Source: Floccularia luteovirens
Lineage: Eukaryota > Basidiomycota > Agaricomycetes > Agaricales > Squamanitaceae
Direction of reading: 5' to 3'
NCBI GenBank assembly: GCA_009739215.1
Contig: VSJF01000002.1
Coordinates: 1,054,001-1,118,000 of the forward strand
DNA length: 64,000 nt
In this document: one piece after another, positions 35,056-47,199 of the stretch
Layout: the number at the start of each line of letters is the position of its first letter
Position numbering within the stretch: position 1 is the stretch's first letter
Made by a program: the position numbers and the translations under genes
The notes under the pieces: generated by a model
What the model saw: the letters and a program-made list of their open reading frames with translations, nothing else
The model's database searches: none
Told to the model about the DNA's origin: nothing

Positions 35056-35867
35056 CGTAGGTGGTATAGCAGCAGCAATCTGATATCGATGGACGTGGCA
35101 CGGGTCAGTTATATCGAAGTTTGAGTATCCTGATGATTACAGGATCGCAGCCATATGCAACAGATTCATGAAGTTGCTTGATTAGGACGGCTCAAGCATT
35201 TATGCCGAGATAACGTTGTCCCTGTAGTGTGCTTGAGTTCTAGGCTGCACATTACAAAAGTTGATAACGTTCGTTTAAAGATGAATAGGAATCAAGATTT
35301 AGTAGTACCTGGTGGATGCATTTGTAGATTCTGTTATTCTTATTCTTGCCTCCCGCGGGAACACGAAAACCGTCAAAAAGTACCTACCCTAATGTTTCCC
35401 ACGCCTTCAGAGCATTTAAGTCAAGTCTCGGTTTTTTTTACTTCTTCGTGCGGCAGCACGGCCAAAATTTTCCCCATGTTGCTCATAACTGCCTTTCCTC
35501 TATGGATTGTCGACGCGGTTGTTAGAGTGTCAGGCCGTGTTCTGATTGATTTGGACGTCTTAGCACCCAATATCGTCTCTTTACCATCTCAGAGGGAGAG
35601 ATGATGGGTCGGTGGCTCCATACATCTCAACGAATGTTCCTTCATTTTTTGAATCACAAATGGGTTTATGGAAAAATTCAAATGCATGCTATATAAAATA
35701 CTAATGCTCTTTCCATCAATTGTGATAGTATTAAAACCGTATAAGCCGCAAGGAAGACAATAAAACATTAATATGTCCGTAGTTGTTGGAGCGAGCTAGA
35801 TGTTTTATTGTGACCTTCATGAAAATAACCAAGATATTCACGTGAACTAGCGAATTGAACGGTCTGC
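35056..35867. other. Intergenic region
   Basis: About 810 bp between the NAGK start and the 3' end of the first ERV14-like gene. A 125-codon frame on the plus strand (35227-35604) has no domain, no conserved motif and no splice partner, so I do not call it a gene. Confidence 0.45.
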
Positions 35868-36675
35868 TCACTCGCTTTCCGCGATGAGGGCAACAATCAT
35901 TCTGGTAAGAGAAAGGGCAGTTGTCAACAAAGTAGTGAGAGTTAGTGAGCGTGAATACATACCTATATAGGTAATAGAAGAATGAAAGGAGGTAGAAACC
36001 AAGCTTGAAAAACGTCTCTTTCTTGTGCGCAGGCAGTGTACGAAAAATCTCTGTCGCGTCGTACATATGATTTTTATTCCGAATCCTGTAGAGCAAAAGA
36101 GTCTGGTAAGCAAAAGGTAGACATAAAGCCATTGCAAGAGTTACTTGTTGGCATTATAGAGAACTAGCGGTAAATTCAGCAGGAAGGCTATCCATTGACC
36201 AGACATTAGGAAGAGTAGTGTCAAGAAGGCATGTACGACATTTTCTGGTAAAACAAACTGGAACAGGTCAACGTCGAGAGCGAAAGTACATTATAGTGGA
36301 ACATACTTGGTTGAGTTTGTTGCAGAGGTCTATAGGATTAATGTAGTCGCATTCCAGGTCGGAGAACATGATGATCTACAAGAAACGAGTTAGCATATGA
36401 GGTTTACCAAGATAGTGGGGGTGGATACGACGCAACGACTTACATAGAAAACCATGCAGAAAAGTAGTCCAGCGGCGATCAGGACCGCGAACAAAAATAA
36501 CCAGCCTTGTTGAGTAGAGTTTCGCCATTCGATGGGAGTACATCGTACGTGAAATAAAAATTGGACGCGTAGAAGAGCGGTTAGGGTCGAATGAAGGGAG
36601 CAAAAGTAGGTAACTATGGTTAAACATGGCGTCTAAATTGGTTTAGATGACAATGAAAATACCTGCGCCACCCAT
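35868..36675 (-). CDS. ERV14: ERV14/cornichon family COPII cargo receptor, copy A
   Basis: Small three-to-four-helix membrane protein that recruits transmembrane cargo into COPII vesicles at the ER. Spliced reading: MGGAG, then [20 protein letters not shown], then [20 protein letters not shown], a membrane segment around [20 protein letters not shown], then [20 protein letters not shown], and [20 protein letters not shown] at the C-terminus. These are near-diagnostic for the family (acidic [19 protein letters not shown]). At least five short introns. It is paired with a tandem homologue upstream; both have an intron after a four-residue first exon. Confidence 0.93.
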
Positions 36676-37187
36676 GATTCGTGTCGTGCGATAGATGTAC
36701 AAGGAGTTCGTTAAAGATAAGGAATAGGCTGTGATTGACAAGGTTAGAGAAATAGAAAGGAAGCTGAACAAGGAGAGACAGCTCCTGGTTTTGAGGAACA
36801 AGAGACTGCTGTTAACTCGTCAGCCACCCGAGTTTCTGACGTTCTTGTCCACGTGCCTTACTGTCTTTCGTTCCACCCGTCACGTCATCGTCACAAGTCC
36901 CGTGATCGCATCGTACACACGATGACGACTGCGACTCTACTCGGAGTATGTGCCAACGGTATTCATGAATTGTAATTGTAATTTTTATTCCATAGCAGTC
37001 AGTATCCAAAGCAAGTACAAGTTCCCCGCAGAGATTATCTACGTTTGTAATGCATGTACATAGTTAGAAAAGCGCGGGCACACATCACGACGACCTCTTT
37101 CGAGTCCGGAGAGAATTTGATTGAGTAACCCCAGCGACAAGCTCCTTTCGGTGCTTGTACAAAGCCATGGCTGAATCGCTGGGTATA
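36676..37187. other. Spacer between the two ERV14-like genes
   Basis: About 510 bp containing the promoter of copy A and the 3' end of copy B. Nothing else is recognised. Confidence 0.45.
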
Positions 37188-37930
37188 TCACAGCTCATTA
37201 TCTGCCACGAGTGCAACAATCATCCTGGATTGTTCATAACTGAATTAGTACATTGAAAACCCTAATGCGAAGAGATTAAACTTACCGATATAGGTAGTAG
37301 AAGAATGACAGTAGATAAAATGCAAGTTTGAAATAAACTTCTTTCTGGTGACCTGATAAAGTCCTAAAGATCTCTGTTGCATCGTACATGTGATTTTTCT
37401 TCAAAACCCTACATTTTGTGATAGAGTTGAGACAAATTTCAAAGATATCATAGATGTGTAACTCACTTATTCACGTTATAACCCAATAATGGAAGATTCA
37501 CTATCAGTGCAGTCCATTGTCCTGACATCAAGAATAGAAGCGCAAGAAAGGCATGAGCTCCGTATTCAGGTAAGACGAACTAGATAACCAAGGTAAGACG
37601 ACGTGTCACCCAACAACTAAAAAACGTACTTGATTAAGCTTGTTGCAAAGGTCTATAGGATTGATATAGTCGCTCTCCAAGTCTGAGAACATGATTACCT
37701 GTCAATTTGTCGATTTAGCAAAGAAGGCTATGACCACCGAAGATATCAAATATGAAGATACTGACGAAGAAAACCATGCCAAATAGCAACCCAGCAGACC
37801 ACAGAATTGCAAACAGAAACAGCCATCCTACAGAGGTTTATGAAAGTTGAGTAACATTCAAAGGTGGAGAGGTAGAATCCGAAATTGGTGAGATGTGTGG
37901 GAATGAATGAAAAGACATACCAGCTCCCAT
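37188..37930 (-). CDS. ERV14/cornichon family COPII cargo receptor, copy B
   Basis: Same family and strand as copy A. Spliced reading: MGAG, then [40 protein letters not shown], a segment around [40 protein letters not shown] and [20 protein letters not shown], ending NEL. Intron phases agree with copy A at the four-residue first exon, after MVF(F/Y), and before the final IVA exon, supporting an old tandem duplication. The membrane segments differ more than the cytosolic FSDLE and MYDATEIFR regions. Which copy is the functional Erv14 equivalent is not evident. Confidence 0.92.
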
Positions 37931-38378
37931 TGTGAGATCTTAAATTGACGAAAGTTTTATATGAAAAATGTGATAAGAGATATGTGGCACTGTGGAGGGA
38001 GACGAAGAGCAAAAGCCCAGCTGGTTGCTGAAAGGAAGGTGATGTTGATCAAAAAATGGTCGTGGTGGAGTTCAAGTCAGGCACATCATGCATTTTCAAT
38101 TTCAGGTGTCACACTTTTTCGACAGCACTCCCATAAATATTATATCGACCTCGCCATGCACAGGATTACAAGACTAGAGACTACATTTCAGGTATAAAAA
38201 TGTTGCCGGCACCATGTATACACACACTAGAAACTAACTCAAGTTTCCGTCATATGAGTTGATAAGAGCACGAACAATAAAATAATAGGAAAAAGACACA
38301 GAGAATGAAGTAAGGATAACGCGACGACATAATGTAATCCGCAAGAATGGATGGTTTGGTTCAGACGGGGGTGGCACT
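37931..38378. other. Intergenic region
   Basis: About 450 bp between the start of ERV14 copy B and the stop of the RRM protein, both on the minus strand. No gene-like feature was found. Confidence 0.45.
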
Positions 38379-39341
38379 TCAGTCTATCTCCATCCGACCC
38401 TCGCCACCATGACCACCTCGCCTTCCACGCCGAGAACCCCTACCTCGCCCCCCACCTCGCCTGAAGCCGCGATTGTTCTCGTGAGTTTGCGTGTAGTCTG
38501 CTGGATTTGTACCTGGCGGTGCAACAAGAACTTGTGCTCGAGGATCTTCTTTGAGCAATAGGTCCGAGCGCATTTTTCTGTATGATGATATAATAAGTAT
38601 AGAGTTTAATGACGCCAATGTCAACTCACGATCCACTACCATCAGCATCCATAAGTATGTCAACACTACCCTCCTCCCTGACTAACCCCAGCCCATCCGC
38701 ACCACCCAACCTACCACCTAATGATGTTCCAGCAGAAGACGTTCCGACAATCTTTACTGATAGCACCTGGCCATCCGCAGGCTGGTTATGGAATTTCTGT
38801 ACAGCAGTGGCAGCGGACGATGCGCTTTTGAAGGTGACACGGACACAAGTGTCATTTCCTTTTGAGATTGATTTGGCATTGGTGATCGTTCCGCAGCGTT
38901 TGAATATTGCTGATACATCGTCTGCTGTGGTCCCTGCTACCAGGCCGGTGATCTCGACGACATTCCCTTGCGATGAATTACCTGCACCTTTGATTGCGAG
39001 TCCGGAATCTGACCGTGAACCAGTGGCTTCCCGAAGAGCCTTTTGAGCAATGGCGTTGAGATTCGCCTTGGGAACCGTTGGTTGATTGGAAAGACGGGCG
39101 GAAAGTGAATTATGAGATTCGAAGAGATCATGGGACCATGGGGAGTCGACGTCGCCTTTGGGAGTCTTATGTGGACGATTCTAGAGACGACGGGAGAAGG
39201 GGTATTAAGGAAGAAGAAATTTGCAGAATGGGGGGTTGTACACACGTAAGGACCTGATGAACGGCCGTGGGATGGTCTTGAACGAACGGGACCCGTTGAG
39301 TCATCTGCAGTAATGTTCATACGTTGAAGTAGGGATGCCAT
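38379..39341 (-). CDS. RRM protein with RGG tail (ALYREF/Yra1-like)
   Basis: RNA-binding protein with a single RNA-recognition motif, reading VVEITGLVAGTTADDVSAIF for the first strand/helix and TCVRVTFKSASSATAAVQKF for the RNP1-like strand. A C-terminal Gly/Arg-rich tail follows (GFRRGGGRGRGSRRGRRGGH), ending MEID. This order (N-terminal linker, RRM, RGG box, acidic end) resembles mRNA export adaptors of the Aly/Yra1 group, but the N-terminal UAP56-binding motif is not obvious. The true start is the ATG at 39341; the frame upstream opens only with TTG. Three exons join in frame. The RGG tail is a likely arginine-methylation site. Confidence 0.82.
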
Positions 39342-39552
39342 CGCAAAAAAAAACAAAGACCCAGAGGTTTGTTGAGAAAGTAGTCTTAGTCAAAGAATTG
39401 TTTCTGTTGTTACTTGTTTGGTGTCACATATCATGTCCTTCAATTTACACAACACAACACTGCTTCCTACAGCGCATATGGATACATGACCCAGGGTGCG
39501 GTTCGTGGCATTGCCCTGTGATATTGCCCACTATGCCAGCTGCTAAACATGG

Positions 39553-39561
39553 TATATATAA
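39553..39561 (+). promoter_or_regulatory. TATA-like box of CoA ligase 1
   Basis: The sequence TATATATAA lies 40-48 bp before the start codon at 39601. Consensus and spacing fit a fungal core promoter. Confidence 0.45.
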
Positions 39562-39600
39562 GTCTCTGCACTGACCTAGTACCCTGAGTCTACTCACAGC

Positions 39601-41998
39601 ATGACTGCCAGGATCTACACCTCATCGCTTCCACCAATCCAGACAGTTGAAACTTCCATCTTTACACACATCCTATCGTTTTCACATTCACAGCCTGGAT
39701 TAATTGGAGGCTATCCAGAATCTCATACCGCATTTATTGACGCGGCTACTGGCTTGACTATTTCAAGAGGACAGCTCAGACGATTTGCTCTATCTTTTGC
39801 ATATGGCTTGCTCAACCATTCTAGACTATTGGTGCGCCAAGCGGTCAGGGATACGGTCCTAATATTCTCAGCGAATACTATCGCATATCCGGTCGTCCTA
39901 TATGGCATTCTGGCGGCAGGGCTGAAAGCCTCTCCAGCCAATAGCGGCTATACGGCTAGAGAGTTGAAACATCAATATACCAATGGCAGGGCAAAACTCG
40001 TCGTGACTGATCAAGATGGACTTGCCATTGTCTTAGAGATGCTCGCGTCTATAGGTCTGAGCAAGGAAGAGTCCCAGCGTCGCGTCGTTGTAATTGATAC
40101 TGGGCTCGGATGGGCCGGAGGGAACGACGAACCTTTTAAGCCCGAAAGTAAGGGCTTGGTGAAATTCAACCAGCTTCTCACGATTGGTACATTGAAAGAA
40201 GAAGCAAAGGTTGAAGGTAAAGATGCTCACGAAACATGTCTCGTTTGCTACAGTAGTGGGACAACTGGTAATCCAAAAGGCGTCGAGGTTTTTCCTTCTC
40301 CTCTTTTACCGGAGATTTGTACTCACATATTTTTAGACAACTCATCATAATCTTACAACTGTTGTCGACCTCAATAAAGTCCATCCTATGGTACACGGAC
40401 AGGACAGGCTACTAGGAGTCTTGCCATTTTCTCATATTTATGGTGAGGCAATACTTGAATAAATTGAAAAATTGCAATTGACCCAACTCCTCAGGTGCGG
40501 TCGCACTTCTCCTGGTCCCTGTCCGCCTGGGCGTCCCTCTTGTACTTCAGAAACGTTTTGACCCCGTTACATTTTGCGAAAACATTCAAAATTACCAAGT
40601 CACTATTGCCCTGATCGTTCCACCAATCCTAGTCATTCTGGCAAGACATCCAGGTATTCAGAATACATTCCTCAGCATCATTAGAATACTAAACTTGTCC
40701 AGCCATTGATCATTACGATTTGAGCTCTTTGAAATATGCTTCCTCTGCTGCTGCGCCATTGGGCGCCGACTTGATCCATCAAGTTTGTCTTCCTATGCTT
40801 ATTTGATTTCCCGAGTAATGCGTTGCGTAAATCAGGTTACAAAACGGTTCAAGTCAAAGGGGGTGAGTCTTGCTGTTACGCAAGGTACATCCCTTACTGT
40901 CTTGCGTGTGGTTTGATATTCAACATGATACCCCATTATAGCGTATGGGTTGACGGAAACCTCACCCGTGTCTCACGCACTGGCCCCAAGCATGGCATCT
41001 GAGAAGGCTGGAAGTATAGGGACGTTGTTACCCAATTTGGAGGCAAGAATGGTGGTTGATGGAGAGGATAATGAATCACTTGATGTACCCGATGGAGAAG
41101 CTGGAGAATTGTGGATAAGAGGGCCAACAATCATGAAGGTTTGATTGATGTCTGAAGCATGACTAATTTGTCCTACTGAGCGATTTCGTGATCAGGGTTA
41201 CCTACATAACGAGAAAGCAACCATAGAATCAATCACACCGGATGGCTGGTTCAAGACTGGGGATATCTGCGTGCGTGATGAAGATGGAGTTTACTGGATT
41301 GTTGATAGACGGAAAGAACTTATCAAGTACAAGGTATTTTGAAACTTTTAATGATTAAACGCCATAAGATTAAGCTTGAGTGTCCATATTTGTACCAGGG
41401 CTTCCAAGGTAGGGGCAACCATCCTCCCACAGAGTACGTTGGCTAACCGCTGGCATATACAGTGCCTCCTTCTGAACTGGAAAATGTGCTTCTGACACAT
41501 CCAAATATCGCAGACGCTGCAGTGATTGGTGTAGAAGATACAAGCGAGGCAACCGAGCTACCTAAGTTAGTTTCATTTCACTTGGGGTTCCTAAAAATGG
41601 GCTCATTATATAATGCACCATAGGGCATTTATTGTGCACGCCAGCCCAGATGATGTGTGCAACAACGCCGCTCGGGAAGCGTTTGGTAGAAGTGTGCAGA
41701 AGTGGATCGAAACTAAAGTGGCGAACCATAAATATTTGCGTGGCGGTGAGATCCAGATATTGAACACCTCCGAAAGCTGTATTCCTGATTACCATGTGCT
41801 CATTCTCAGGTGTTTCTGTAATCGATCAAATTCCCAAAAGGTAAGCTCTTTTCATTGGAACAAAGTTGCGTATACTCGTGGAAAGATTAACTGGCGTCAA
41901 TGAATTGTAGTGCCGCCGGAAAAATTCTTCGTCGTCAATTGCGTGATTTGGCCAAATCTCAGCAGTCTTCGACTGTATTATTGCAGGCAAAATTGTAA
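39601..41998 (+). CDS. 4-coumarate-CoA-ligase-like acyl-CoA synthetase 1
   Basis: ANL-superfamily enzyme that activates a carboxylic acid with ATP and transfers it to CoA. Core motifs in order: CYSSGTTGNPKGVE (P-loop), GVLPFSHIY, AYGLTETSP, GWFKTGDIC, IVDRRKELIKYKGFQVPPSE, and the catalytic lysine in SAAGKILRR. The protein ends QAKL, an AKL tripeptide consistent with a peroxisomal PTS1. Introns all join in frame; the exon before AYGLTETSP runs through a false donor to end VSLAVTQ. It resembles plant 4CL in motif order, but the substrate may be a cinnamate, a fatty acid or another aromatic acid. It is the first of three tandem relatives on this strand. Confidence 0.9.
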
Positions 41999-42716
41999 AA
42001 CTCTGCCTGATAGCATCCTTTTGGCGGTTTAACACAAGGAGCCAAGTTAGATAGGATGAACAGATCCCAGACGTAATATATAGTACGTAACCATGTATAA
42101 GTAGATTCAAAATACTTAACTTCTAAGATGACTATCAGTGAATCCAACAAAGAATCATTAATCAGATCTCATGCGGCGTGAATTGCGTGAGGTTTTCGTG
42201 TCATGTCAATAAAGGTGCTTGAGCGCCCCTGCACCCCCAAAACCCACAAACCCCGGAATAGGTACCCTTTACTTAGGACCATCTGCCAACGGCATGACTA
42301 TAGCTGCCTGCTAACAATAGCACAAATTTGTTTGCTTACTTACTCGGGTCGTGTGAGGTATTGTGGTTCCTGAGTGTACTCAATTGCACCCAGATGGCCT
42401 ATTTTGCCAAGTCAACCGAGTTTATTCACACTGTAAGTGGGGAACCATGCGGATGACATCGGTAGCAAGAAATACCCGCGATTAGCATTTGGGTTTGAAA
42501 ATTTTGAGCAGTTGAGCAGTTAAAAAAAAAATTTCTGCATTTTGCTCCAGTAAATTTGCAAAGAATAAAGAGCTTTTGCACCATTAACAGTTAAGATGAT
42601 GTCAGCTCAAAATAAAAGTGTTTCGGCTATTCCGAGTTCCATACTATGGGGTTACCCTTATTCCCCCCCTTCCGCTTATATTTTCTCTCCTCTCTCTTCT
42701 CATCCACGACCACGTA
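41999..42716. other. Spacer between CoA ligase genes 1 and 2
   Basis: About 720 bp. Contains the 3' end of ligase 1, the presumed promoter of ligase 2 and an A-tract (around 42520). No additional gene was seen. Confidence 0.45.
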
Positions 42717-45146
42717 ATGGCGCAGAAAATCTATACCTCTCCGCTCCCTTCTTTCCCCACCCCGAACTGTTCGTTGTATACACACCTCCTTGGTTCTACT
42801 GACGAAAAAACTGTGGGAGGTCTGTCTGCATCGCTGCCAGCTTTCATCGATGCGCATACAGGTACCATCCTCACCCGTGGACAACTCAGAAATGTATCAC
42901 TCTCCTTCGGTCATGGTATCCTAAATCAGCCCAACGTTCCTTTAGCCCGGGGAGACGTCGTTCTCATCTATTCTCAAAACTCGTTAGCATATCCGGTTGT
43001 GCTCTTTGGTTCCAGTATGTACCTAGTTCCTACAGCTCTGCCAGTTATAAATTGGGTCACCATTAACATCTGTTATTAGTGGCGGCAGGTTTGAGGTGTA
43101 CGCTCGCAAATAGCGCATATACACCACATGAACTGGCGTTTCAATACAAGGACAGCAAAGCCAAGCTAGTGTTTGCCAGTGAGGATAGCGTGAAAGTAGT
43201 CTTTCAGATGTTCGAAGAACTTGGGTTAGGAGCTACCGAGGCAAGAAAGAGAGTTATTGTAATCGGGAATGGTTTAGAATGGGCAGGTGGACCTGCGGTT
43301 ACGATTAAATCCGAGTTGGCTAGCTTTTATCAGTTCAAGGAACTATTAACGAAGGGATCTCTGAAGAAAGAAGCCAATTTTGATGGGGACCTAGCTCAGG
43401 AAACGGCTTATTTGTGCTATAGCTCCGGTAAGAATACATTTTCCTGTATCGAGAATTAGTCTTAGACTGGCGTCTAGGTACGACTGGGAAACCTAAAGGG
43501 GTTGAGACTACTCACAAAAATATTACATCTGTTGTAACTGGCGTGCGCGAGGTATTTCATGTCCTCTCACCCAGCGACAGGTTGATTGGTTTCTTGCCTA
43601 TGTACCATATATACGGTACCTGATTTTGCATTTTATCATTATTCGCGTGTCTAATTATAGCTGGACTATCAGGCGCCATTAAACTCCTACACTTCCCTTT
43701 GTTTTGCGGGGTACCAGTTGTGATCATGTCGCGCTTCGATCCCATCCAGTTCTGCGAATTCGTTCAACAATATAAAATAACAGTCGTATTTTTGGTTCCT
43801 CCTGTTATGGTTATGCTCTCTCGACATCCGGGTAAGGGCTTCACATGATGTTACCGGCCTTTGACTAATTTTACATCTTGTTAGCTGTTGATAAGTATGA
43901 CTTGTCGTCGCTGAAGATATTATTCTCTGGTGCAGCACCCCTCGGAGCAGCTTTGACTAAACAGGTGAGTCTTTATGATATCTGTGCGAATCATCATACT
44001 AAAACTCATTCCAATCCTAGGTCAATGACCGGTTATTGTCGAAACGCAAACAACAAACGCCATTAACAGTGGCGCAAGGTCGGTCGCAAGATATCAGTTT
44101 CAGGGAATCTCACATTCTTATGTTTATGTTGGTAGGCTACGGATTGACAGAAACATCGCCTACCACTCATTTAATACCTCTGGAAAAATCAGCGTCGAAG
44201 ATAGGAAGTGTAGGTGTTCTGTTGCCGAACCTTGAGGCTCGCCTTGTGGTTGACGGTGATGGCAATGACGAGGTTGATGCCGAGGAAGGTCAGGCAGGTG
44301 AATTGTGGTTGCGTGGATACGTTGTCATGAAGGTAGTGTTGCCATATTTACCATGATGGAAATGTGATTCATGCTCCGGGCTTAGGGATATCTCAATAAT
44401 CCAAAAGCCACTAACGAAGCCATAACCCCTGATAAATGGTTTAAGACTGGTGATATTGCTACCAGAGATTCAGATGGGTTTTATTACATAGTTGACCGAA
44501 GGAAGGAGTTGATAAAGTACAAGGTGTGCGGCATTCATATTTACGAGAACTCTATTTGAATGATATAAACCAGGGATTCCAAGGTATATCAAAACAAAAG
44601 AAATAATGATAATTACGACTCAACCCACTTCTTCAGTACCTCCGGCAGAGCTCGAGAGCGTTCTTCTTACACATCCTGAGATTGCGGATGTGGCTATCAT
44701 AGGGGTTGACAGCGTAAAAGAAGCAACAGAGCTACCTAGGTATATTAAACTTTTTTAAGGAAAATAAAACTCATAATTTCGGCTAGAGCTTATATCGTAC
44801 CTAGTCAAACGAAGCATTTCAAAACAGAAGGTGAAAAAACTACATTTGCACGAGATATACAACAATGGATCCAGACAAAAGTTGCAAGACACAAGTTCTT
44901 GCGTGGAGGTTGGTTTTGCATTTCTAGACGTTAGGCGCCCACTTATACTATTTTTTCAAGGTGTCGTTGTGATTGATATAATCCCCAAAAGGTTTGTGTC
45001 TAGTAGTCTGTTCTATACTTCCGACTTGATTATCCTTGCGAATTAGTGCTGCTGGCAAAATCCTGCGACGAGAACTACGCGAGCGTGCTAAGAAAGAATT
45101 GGCAGGGAGAGATCCAGCTGATGATATATTAACCTCGAAGCTCTGA
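42717..45146 (+). CDS. 4-coumarate-CoA-ligase-like acyl-CoA synthetase 2
   Basis: Tandem homologue of ligase 1. It starts MAQKIYTSPLPSFPTP, parallel to MTARIYTSSLPPIQTV in ligase 1. Core motifs: YSSGTTGKPKGVE, GFLPMYHIYG, GYGLTETSPT, KWFKTGDIA, IVDRRKELIKYKGFQVPPAE and SAAGKILRR with the catalytic lysine. The C-terminus is DDILTSKL, a canonical SKL peroxisomal signal. Intron positions match ligase 1 in most places, so the pair arose by duplication of an already split gene. The N-terminal start at 42717 is preferred over the earlier ATG at 42596, which is in a different frame. The substrate is unknown. Confidence 0.9.
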
Positions 45147-45951
45147 CCCAACCTTTGGACTATATACCCTAACTATATACTGGTTGGCTGTGGGTTTTTC
45201 AAGTATGGATTTTATGATGCGTAGTTCATCGACATAAGCCCGATATATGCGCTTTTTCTATTGGTATTCGCAAACACTAATTTGAATCTATAAAATGTGG
45301 TAGGAGTCAAGACACACACACTTACGGCCAGTCGGTACAATCCCGACCCCGAACCTTTCACCTAACTTTAATTTGGTGCACTTCTCGTTTCTGATTTGGC
45401 CTTCCATCAACCGTGCAATTGTATGCATGAGCGCTGCGATGGACCTCAACCTGTACATTACCTCGCGGTCGTGTGTCCATTGGCTCAAATCATAACGTCA
45501 TAATCATTGGTCAGTTATCGGAATGTGTGTTTTACTCATCCCATGCTATTTATTAGTAAATATCACTGCTGTAATGGTTCTATTTCAAAATGTAGGACCA
45601 CATGATAGCTCCTGATGTGTTACTGTATGTTTAGAACACGGCGGTGTATGGTACACTCTCCATGTTAATAAGTATATAAAAAGGTATGCTTCTTGCAGAT
45701 CTGAGCAGAATACCGAATACATCATGCTATCGGTGATATTACCAGGCCTGACTACGTAACAAGTTCATTTCATGATTTTGTATCTCACATCAATCTCTGT
45801 CATTACCACAATTTCATGGGTGTAGCTGTGTACAGACTCTTGCAAGTTTAGTTGGATAGCCTCAACGGCCAAGCAGATGCATCATCAGCATTTAAACGAA
45901 TTTTTTTGCTTCTCCTCAACCAAAAAACATCCTCTTAGCTGTCCTCCTATC
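45147..45951. other. Spacer between ligase 2 and the ligase remnant
   Basis: About 800 bp, AT-rich, with a TATATAAAAA sequence at about 45673. No open frame with support. Confidence 0.4.
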
Positions 45952-46643
45952 ACGACCCAAAAGATATATCTTTGTTATATGCACCATTTACCACTCCAGA
46001 TACTTCACTATTTACTTATATCTTTGCGTCTCCTGACCTGAATATCGTTGGTGGCCTTCCTGCTTCACTGTCAGTGTTCATTGATGCAAACACAGGGACA
46101 GCTATCACCCACGCCAGCTGACGGGTTGGCTCCTTTCTCAGCTGCTCCAGCAGAACTCGAGAGCGTCCTCCTGACACATCGCAAAATTGTGGATGGAGCT
46201 GTTATTGGTGTGGATAGCGAAAAGAAGCCACTGAATTCCCCAGGTCGTAGTAAATCTCTGATTTGTAAGAGCAAAAATCCTGACTTGATGATGATAGAGC
46301 TTATGTTGTCCCCTGTCATGTTGACTTGTTGAAGTCAGAGAGCGATAAAGTTTCTTTTGGACGAGACATACAACGATGGATCAGAACCAAAGTTGCTAAA
46401 CACAAATTCTTGAGTGGAGGTAAGACTGCCAAAAATTCCATGTAATCGTGTCTTACGGAAAAATAAGGCGTTGTTGTGATCGTTACGATTCTTAAGAGGT
46501 ATGTGTTTGTAAATTCCATAGTTGCCAATTTGAACATGAGTTTCAATAGTGCTGCTGGAAAAACTCTTAAGAAGGAATTACGGGAACGCTCTAAGACGGA
46601 ACTTGCAGGCAGAGATCCTACCGAGCTTTTGACAAAGCTTTAG
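45952..46643 (+). pseudogene. Internally deleted third CoA-ligase copy
   Basis: The first part reads TTQKIYL, then in a shifted frame YAPFTTPDTSLFTYIFASPD and GGLPASLSVFIDANTG, the counterpart of the first 55 residues of ligase 2. The start codon position holds ACG. The reading then jumps straight to the C-terminal region: APAELESVLLTHRKIVDGAV, DIQRWIRTKVAKHKFLSGG, SAAGKTLKKELRERSK and AGRDPTELLTKL. About 400 residues containing the P-loop, A5 and A7 motifs are missing. The surviving parts resemble ligase 2 more than ligase 1. Splice sites of the last introns and the catalytic lysine context persist, and the end is TKL. Lost start, frameshift and core deletion mark it as non-functional as an enzyme. 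Confidence 0.85.
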
Positions 46644-47199
46644 GTTATTATACAGGTTCCCCGCACTCTAATGAATGCTCGTTAGAAATGTATGAATTTA
46701 GCAGTTTAATGACATATGCTTCGTTATTATGCTAGTATTGTAATCCAAATTTTCGATGCGAAACCCGACATCTTATGGATCTGCTGACCTGACAAGAAAA
46801 AAAATCAGTGTTCTGGAAGACATCGCGAATGGGTAACCAAAGATCAGTGGTGTCAAATCCTGGCGCACACCTTTGCGAGATGCAAAGTATTGGCCATGAA
46901 GAAATTCAATTACAAAAAATTGAAACATCTTGCAAGAAAAGTCCGAAACAAACTCTCACCTAGATAAAACTATGGCAATTCCAACATTGTGAATGAACAA
47001 CAAGGTTCAAAAAAGCAAAAAATAATGTATAGCCGTGCTGAACGAGAGTGAGCCCCATTGAGTTTAGGACCGAAATATTCGAGTCCATAATCGCATAACT
47101 GTGTCTATGAGCAACAAAGAGTTTCTTTTTCCATTAAGAAATCCACGAATCACGAATGCTCGTATCTTCGCATTCATGCCCGTTGAAGGATTACCGGCA
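46644..47199. other. Intergenic region 3' of the RNase MRP RNA candidate
   Basis: About 550 bp. On the minus strand it holds T-runs (around 47008-47020) that could terminate polymerase III transcription. No coding frame is supported. Confidence 0.35.

Noticed and set aside
35227..35604. 125-codon plus-strand open frame
   Set aside because: No domain, no splice partner, composition unlike neighbouring genes.
1824..46643. A compact phenylpropanoid biosynthetic gene cluster
   Set aside because: PAL and the ligases are 35 kb apart with unrelated housekeeping genes between; no transporter, P450 or regulator beside them.
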